64,000 bases of DNA. It comes from Parus major. Taxonomy: Eukaryota > Chordata > Aves > Passeriformes > Paridae. Positions 61,901 to 64,000 of this stretch are shown here, piece by piece (position 1 is the first letter of the stretch; each line of letters opens with the position of its first letter). The translations under genes were made by a program, and so were the position numbers. The notes under the pieces are model-generated. The model was given only the letters and a program-made list of their open reading frames with translations. It did no database searches and was not told the origin of the DNA. The DNA is taken from contig NC_031776.1 of assembly GCF_001522545.3 (NCBI RefSeq), forward strand, positions 21,533,511 to 21,597,510, read 5' to 3'.

Positions 61901-63932
61901 ATGCAATGTTTTCCACAGATAAAGTGCTCAAATGGTATGATGAAACTCACCTGACTTACAATAACTGGAGGCTGGGAAGACCTATCATAAAGAAGAACAG
62001 TTTTTTTGCTGGTGTAAATCTTGATGGGTTTTGGGATATTTATAATTATTCTCAAAGTTGGCATGCTAATCACTACAACATGTACAGTATTCTCGCCTGT
62101 AAAATCGAAAGGGGTGAGTAGTATTGGAGTGTTGGATGAGGGTCATAATTTAAATCATGCTTCCTGCTGAGTAAGGCTTTGGTTTTGCTCCTAGTGGAGC
62201 ATGGCACAGCTGTCATGAGCATCTGGGGTCATCTAGTCAGTCTGCATCACTGCTGTGATACTCTGATCAGGAGAAATATTTGCTGTGCTCATCCAGCAAC
62301 TGCTGAACTCAGTGTTCCAAGTAGCAAAAGTAAACTTACCTTGATAGAAGTGGCTTGTACTGAGCACTTTAATGCTTGAGTTACACTGATACAGATGGAT
62401 TTTAATGCTTTCTGTATTTTTCCTAGTAACATGAAAGAAATGCATGCAACTTTCCATCTTATTCTTTGAAACAGGACACCAACAGCACAAGCCTCCATTG
62501 CCTGACACTATTCCACATGGGAACAGAACATACAGGATCCTTCAGAAAAAATTAACGTGGTATGAAGCATTGAGATCTTGCCAACAAAATAACAGTGATT
62601 TAGCAAGTGTACACAGTGAATCTGATCAGTTATTTCTAGAAGATATTGTCAGACAGGATGGTTATCCTCTGTGGCTCGGGTTGTCAATTCATGATGTAAG
62701 TATATACTGTTAGGGATGTCAATAACAGATTTGTGAATAATATTTTGGACAAGATACAAAATATTTTCTGGTGTTTTTTTCCAGTTCCTTAGAATCTGTT
62801 TTACATGTGGTGTATTTTCAACCTTGTGTAATGTGTTAATGCTAAGTTTTTGGTGAATGTAGGCACACCAAGATATTTCTTCCTAATACCTGACAGTTTA
62901 AAATAATACACTGTTCTCTCATCATTCCTTGCAGCACAAGGAAGTGTGATTTGCTACCCCTAGAGGCTTCAGAATTTATAACCCTCTGTAGAATCAGATT
63001 TCACTAGCAAATAGAGACAGACAAGGTTGTGTGGAACCTGCTTAGTTGAGATCAGGAGTGGCTCTCCAGAGCAGTTCAGGAGCTGGCTCACAGTAAGTTC
63101 AGTGTCCATTCTCCCAGGAAACACAATGGCAGGAGGCAGCTGCAGATCCTCCTCCTCTGCTTTACCGGGAGCCAAAGCCTGTGGCCCTGCTCCCCTCACT
63201 AATTGCCAGACTTGCTCACAGTAGTTGGCAGGAATACTCCTCTGCAGAGGTGTGATTTCTGTGCATACCTGCGAATGGGTCCTTCACAACTGACGCCTCA
63301 TTGTCATGGGTTTCCAGGAATGTATCTGAAGTAGGAGCTAGCACTGCAAACCATCCCTGAGCTGCCCAGTTTTACTCACTGAGACCACCTCAACAGTTTA
63401 GCAGTTTGCAATGTATCCATTAATGTTCATGGCAGGGAAGGCAGATTGCTTAAATGAAACAGCAGGGTTGGAACTAAGTAAAATGTTCCCCATAGGATAA
63501 AACAGGCACATTGCATTCACATTAAACTTGTGAACTTGCTGTCCTTTCTCAGTTCCCACAAATAATAAAATATTCTATGTTAAGAAAATGCAAACTATAT
63601 TGTATGTTTATTTGCTGTGAATTTAGATGAGACCACCTGCTCTTTAATTTATCACTCTACAAGGGGCAAATATTGCTACATGACTTAATTCATGATGGAT
63701 GACATTTAAAGCACAGTCATATGTGGTTTAAAATTTATGTGTTTTTTCCTTAATTAGGGAAGTAAAGCTAATTTTGAATGGTCAGATGGAAGTGACTTTG
63801 ACTACTATCCCTGGGAACTGGAAAACTCAAATACTACTGAGAACTGTGTTGTGTTGGATACTAAAGGATTTTGGAACCGCACAAAGTGTACAAATGTTGC
63901 TGAAGGTGCCATTTGCTATAGCCCTCCAAACA
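28574..63932 (+). CDS. LY75: LY75 (DEC-205 / CD205), exons 2-31 of an expected 35
   Basis: Type I endocytic receptor of dendritic cells and thymic epithelium, which takes antigen into late endosomes for presentation (family knowledge). Thirty exons join in one frame (4464 nt, about 1488 residues). They encode a cysteine-rich ricin-type domain, a fibronectin type II domain and CTLD1-9. Ten CTLDs mark LY75; PLA2R1 and MRC1 have eight. Many segments match human LY75 as I remember it, such as LWKWVSQ, WIGLNQL, SLADVE followed by [26 protein letters not shown] and LFLEDIV. The start codon and signal peptide are missing (gap at 25988-26372). CTLD10, the transmembrane segment and the tail lie to the right. 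No stop or frameshift interrupts the exons. All junctions are GT-AG except a GC-AG intron at 29976-30226. At 35 kb for 30 exons the gene is more compact than in human, as usual for birds. Confidence 0.95.
29802..29975 (+). CDS. LY75: LY75 exon 3: fibronectin type II domain
   Basis: 174 bp, phase 1 to 1, acceptor TTTTCTGCAG. It encodes [27 protein letters not shown] and GKWGVCLQP, which gives the four FNII cysteines and the aromatic core. In collagen-binding relatives this domain binds collagen. The donor is GC (CCAG|GCATGT), not GT; phase and the E-D-G-C sequence of the next exon fix the border. Confidence 0.93.
30227..30391 (+). CDS. LY75: LY75 exon 4: CTLD1, first part
   Basis: 165 bp, phase 1 to 1, acceptor TTTAAACAG, donor CAAG|GTAGGT. 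Reads [40 protein letters not shown]. Confidence 0.93.
30967..31077 (+). CDS. LY75: LY75 exon 5: CTLD1, middle
   Basis: 111 bp, phase 1 to 1, acceptor TGTTTCTAG, donor CCAG|GTACTG. Reads [11 protein letters not shown] and [17 protein letters not shown], the WIGL and WSD core of a CTLD. Confidence 0.93.
32167..32466. repeat. Diverged tandem duplication, period 150 bp, two copies
   Basis: In the LY75 intron before exon 6. Unit A (about 32167-32316) and unit B (about 32317-32466) align at an exact offset of 150. Shared pieces are GCATTGAG, CCAA-GGAAGCTGA followed by GCTGCAAA or ACTGCAAA, and an AAGG-TTTCT stretch near the end. Identity is clearly below that of a recent duplication. Confidence 0.6.
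32740..32880 (+). CDS. LY75: LY75 exon 6: CTLD1, end, and linker
   Basis: 141 bp, phase 1 to 1, acceptor TGTCTATAG, donor CCAG|GTAGGA. Reads [18 protein letters not shown] and [10 protein letters not shown], closing CTLD1, then a linker. Confidence 0.93.
34430..34618 (+). CDS. LY75: LY75 exon 7: CTLD2, first part
   Basis: 189 bp, phase 1 to 1, acceptor CATTTTTAG, donor AATG|GTGAGT. Reads [26 protein letters not shown] and VVTKLHN. Several of these blocks are identical or nearly identical in human. Confidence 0.95.
35286..35443 (+). CDS. LY75: LY75 exon 8: CTLD2, middle
   Basis: 158 bp, phase 1 to 0, acceptor AAATTACAG, donor AAG|GTAGGA. Reads [29 protein letters not shown] and NCVSYSGK. Human has EPN at the EPK site (35390-35398). 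EPN is the mannose-type calcium-binding triplet, but LY75 CTLDs lack the rest of that site. Confidence 0.94.
36283..36393 (+). CDS. LY75: LY75 exon 9: CTLD2 end and CTLD3 lead-in
   Basis: 111 bp, phase 0 to 0, acceptor ATTCTCACAG, donor GAG|GTAATA. Reads [20 protein letters not shown], then the linker and the first CTLD3 cysteine (DESCSLEE). Confidence 0.93.
37621..37709 (+). CDS. LY75: LY75 exon 10: CTLD3, first part
   Basis: 89 bp, phase 0 to 2, acceptor CGCTAACCAG, donor ACAG|GTAAAG. Reads [26 protein letters not shown]. Human has GWKRHGETCYKIY at this place. Confidence 0.92.
38059..38231 (+). CDS. LY75: LY75 exon 11: CTLD3, middle
   Basis: 173 bp, phase 2 to 1, acceptor GATTTTCAG, donor CCAG|GTAAAC. 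Reads [37 protein letters not shown]. Confidence 0.94.
38409..38605 (+). CDS. LY75: LY75 exon 12: CTLD3 end and CTLD4 start
   Basis: 197 bp, phase 1 to 0, acceptor TAATTTCAG, donor AAG|GTAAAA. Reads [27 protein letters not shown], a proline- and lysine-rich linker, then DPCPPGWHN and LACYK. Confidence 0.94.
39961..40103 (+). CDS. LY75: LY75 exon 13: CTLD4, first part
   Basis: 143 bp, phase 0 to 2, donor TCAG|GTAACA. Reads [34 protein letters not shown]. The acceptor (GTTGTTGTGAAG) is purine-interrupted and weak. The start is fixed by phase and by the human K-VFHAER alignment. Confidence 0.9.
40104..44685 (+). other. LY75: LY75 intron 13, the longest visible in the gene (4.6 kb)
   Basis: Splits CTLD4. 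It is AT-rich with no exon-like segment, no recognisable mobile element and no RNA gene that I can support. It holds a poly-T run near 44318-44330. Regulatory content cannot be judged by eye. Confidence 0.7.
44686..44767 (+). CDS. LY75: LY75 exon 14: CTLD4, middle
   Basis: 82 bp, phase 2 to 0, acceptor TTATTTACAG, donor CCT|GTAAGT. Reads [13 protein letters not shown] and [10 protein letters not shown]. Human has LWIGLNKRSPDLQGSWQWSD. Confidence 0.93.
45336..45407 (+). CDS. LY75: LY75 exon 15: CTLD4, middle
   Basis: 72 bp, phase 0 to 0, acceptor ATCCTGTAG, donor AAG|GTTAGT. Reads [20 protein letters not shown], then AALK. Human has DYDIRDCAAVK. Confidence 0.9.
46796..46919 (+). CDS. LY75: LY75 exon 16: CTLD4, end
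   Basis: 124 bp, phase 0 to 1, acceptor TATATGCAG, donor AAAG|GTAAAC. Reads [20 protein letters not shown], then [11 protein letters not shown], which closes CTLD4. Confidence 0.93.
47728..47763 (+). CDS. LY75: LY75 micro-exon 17: CTLD4-5 linker
   Basis: 36 bp, phase 1 to 1, acceptor CTGGACAG, donor CCAG|GTAATT. Reads [12 protein letters not shown]; human has GRTPKTPDWYNP. Skipping would remove 12 residues without a frameshift. Confidence 0.88.
48039..48214 (+). CDS. LY75: LY75 exon 18: CTLD5, first part
   Basis: 176 bp, phase 1 to 0, acceptor CTGTGTAG, donor AAG|GTAAGG. Reads [45 protein letters not shown]. Confidence 0.94.
48801..48865 (+). CDS. LY75: LY75 exon 19: CTLD5, middle
   Basis: 65 bp, phase 0 to 2, acceptor CTTCCACAG, donor CACC|GTATGT. 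Reads [18 protein letters not shown]. The KWW core aligns with human QKWWIRI. Confidence 0.88.
49700..49776 (+). CDS. LY75: LY75 exon 20: CTLD5, middle
   Basis: 77 bp, phase 2 to 1, acceptor TATGTCCAG, donor AGAG|GTAAGA. Reads [20 protein letters not shown], then KNWYR. It aligns with human HRFPVTFGEECLYMSAKTW only loosely, so this is one of the less conserved exons. Confidence 0.85.
50886..51022 (+). CDS. LY75: LY75 exon 21: CTLD5 end and CTLD6 start
   Basis: 137 bp, phase 1 to 0, acceptor TTTCTGCAG, donor AAG|GTACAA. Reads [19 protein letters not shown], then a linker and [13 protein letters not shown]. Confidence 0.93.
51256..51288. repeat. CA-rich short simple repeat
   Basis: ACACC and CA units in the LY75 intron after exon 21. 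Short and imperfect. Confidence 0.7.
51346..51395. repeat. Purine-rich tandem repeat
   Basis: ATTAGGAGAGGATGAG occurs twice, with extra ATTAGG units before and between. Almost pure purine on the + strand. Intronic. Confidence 0.75.
52077..52182 (+). CDS. LY75: LY75 exon 22: CTLD6, first part
   Basis: 106 bp, phase 0 to 1, acceptor TATTTTGCAG, donor CAAG|GTAGGG. Reads [31 protein letters not shown]. Human has CFLKIKPVSLTFSQA. Confidence 0.93.
54077..54237 (+). CDS. LY75: LY75 exon 23: CTLD6, middle
   Basis: 161 bp, phase 1 to 0, acceptor TCCAACAG, donor GAT|GTAAGT. Reads [45 protein letters not shown]. Confidence 0.94.
54601..54730 (+). CDS. LY75: LY75 exon 24: CTLD6, end
   Basis: 130 bp, phase 0 to 1, acceptor GTTTCTCAG, donor ATAG|GTAAGT. 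Reads [34 protein letters not shown], which closes CTLD6. Confidence 0.94.
55740..55800 (-). mobile_element. Possible CR1 3'-end relic
   Basis: AGTTTGGGCTGGGAGGGACC resembles the start of CR1 read backwards (GGTTTGGGTTGGAAGGGACC). Similarity fades after about 40 bases. It lies in the LY75 intron after exon 24. Confidence 0.35.
57014..57240 (+). CDS. LY75: LY75 exon 25: CTLD7, first part
   Basis: 227 bp, phase 1 to 0, acceptor TATGTATAG, donor GAT|GTAAGT. Reads [20 protein letters not shown] and LWTGLFSRD. The equivalent PLA2R1 exon (1835-2073) has ELVSITDQYQQAF and WIGLFSSD. Confidence 0.95.
58985..59153 (+). CDS. LY75: LY75 exon 26: CTLD7, end
   Basis: 169 bp, phase 0 to 1, acceptor AATGTTAG, donor GAAA|GTATGT. 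Reads [38 protein letters not shown]. Confidence 0.94.
60314..60475 (+). CDS. LY75: LY75 exon 27: linker and CTLD8 start
   Basis: 162 bp, phase 1 to 1, acceptor CTTTTTTTAG, donor ATGA|GTAAGT. Reads [37 protein letters not shown]. Confidence 0.93.
61364..61486 (+). CDS. LY75: LY75 exon 28: CTLD8, middle
   Basis: 123 bp, phase 1 to 1, acceptor TTTTCAACAG, donor AGTG|GTAAGA. Reads [18 protein letters not shown] and [11 protein letters not shown]. Confidence 0.93.
61919..62113 (+). CDS. LY75: LY75 exon 29: CTLD8, end
   Basis: 195 bp, phase 1 to 1, acceptor TTTTCCACAG, donor AGGG|GTGAGT. Reads [37 protein letters not shown]. Human has GRPTIKNEKF and HSILACKIE. Confidence 0.95.
62475..62695 (+). 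CDS. LY75: LY75 exon 30: CTLD9, first part
   Basis: 221 bp, phase 1 to 0, acceptor TTGAAACAG, donor GAT|GTAAGT. Reads [41 protein letters not shown]. Confidence 0.95.
63758..63932 (+). CDS. LY75: LY75 exon 31: CTLD9, end (last in window)
   Basis: 175 bp, phase 0 to 1, acceptor TTAATTAG, donor AACA|GTAAGT. Reads [39 protein letters not shown]. The gene continues to the right; four more exons are expected (CTLD10, then transmembrane segment and tail). Confidence 0.94.
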
Positions 63933-64000
63933 GTAAGTGTTATTTTTAAGGTTTTGTTGGCTGTCTTTACATGTTTTATTTAGAAGTAGAAATGAAGGTT

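Noticed and set aside
1..64000. Operons, CRISPR arrays, phage or tRNA/rRNA genes
   Set aside because: The window is eukaryotic with spliced genes. No direct-repeat arrays with spacers, no rRNA-like tracts and no tRNA cloverleaf were recognised.

Overview
The window is vertebrate nuclear DNA, most likely from a bird. The genes are split into small exons with GT-AG introns, there is one promoter-type CpG island, the introns are compact, and the recognisable interspersed repeat is a CR1-type LINE. It covers two neighbouring head-to-tail paralogues of the mannose-receptor (MRC1/PLA2R1/LY75) family on the + strand. This matches the PLA2R1 > LY75 > CD302 transcription order known from human 2q24. 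No prokaryotic, viral or CRISPR features were seen.

Region 1 (1-6131, 3' UTR to about 6840 or 8110): the last seven coding exons of PLA2R1. They encode C-type lectin-like domains (CTLD) 7 and 8, a 10-codon stalk exon, and the transmembrane segment with cytoplasmic tail. In chicken the PLA2R1 homologue is the yolk-sac IgY receptor FcRY, so this is probably the FcRY gene of the species. The 3' UTR holds a three-copy 24-bp tandem repeat.

Region 2 (about 6.85-25.5 kb): intergenic DNA with no gene I can support. It contains two fragments of a decayed CR1 LINE in opposite orientations (16255-16745 minus, 17663-19092 plus). They share a roughly 240-bp inverted repeat of about 94% identity.

Region 3 (about 25.5-26.9 kb): a CpG island interrupted by a 385-base run of N, the presumed LY75 promoter. 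The exon encoding the LY75 signal peptide cannot be found and is probably lost in the gap.

Region 4 (28574-63932): LY75 (DEC-205), 30 consecutive coding exons. They encode the cysteine-rich (ricin-type) domain, a fibronectin type II domain and CTLD1 to CTLD9. The open frame is continuous across all 29 junctions (4464 nt, about 1488 residues). One intron uses a GC-AG donor. CTLD10, the transmembrane segment and the tail lie beyond the right edge. Counting the lost exon 1 and four exons to the right gives 35, the count I recall for human LY75.

Both products are type I endocytic receptors with the same exon grammar. In PLA2R1 and LY75 the second CTLD7 exon is 169 bp in both, and most exons are in phase 1. 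The penultimate PLA2R1 exon and LY75 exon 2 are phase-compatible, so a read-through fusion like human LY75-CD302 is formally possible. I found no clearly new biological system. The points most worth checking are that fusion, the avian tail motifs, the inverted CR1 pair, the GC-AG intron and the missing exon 1. Exon borders were read by eye from splice sites, phase continuity and remembered human protein sequences.
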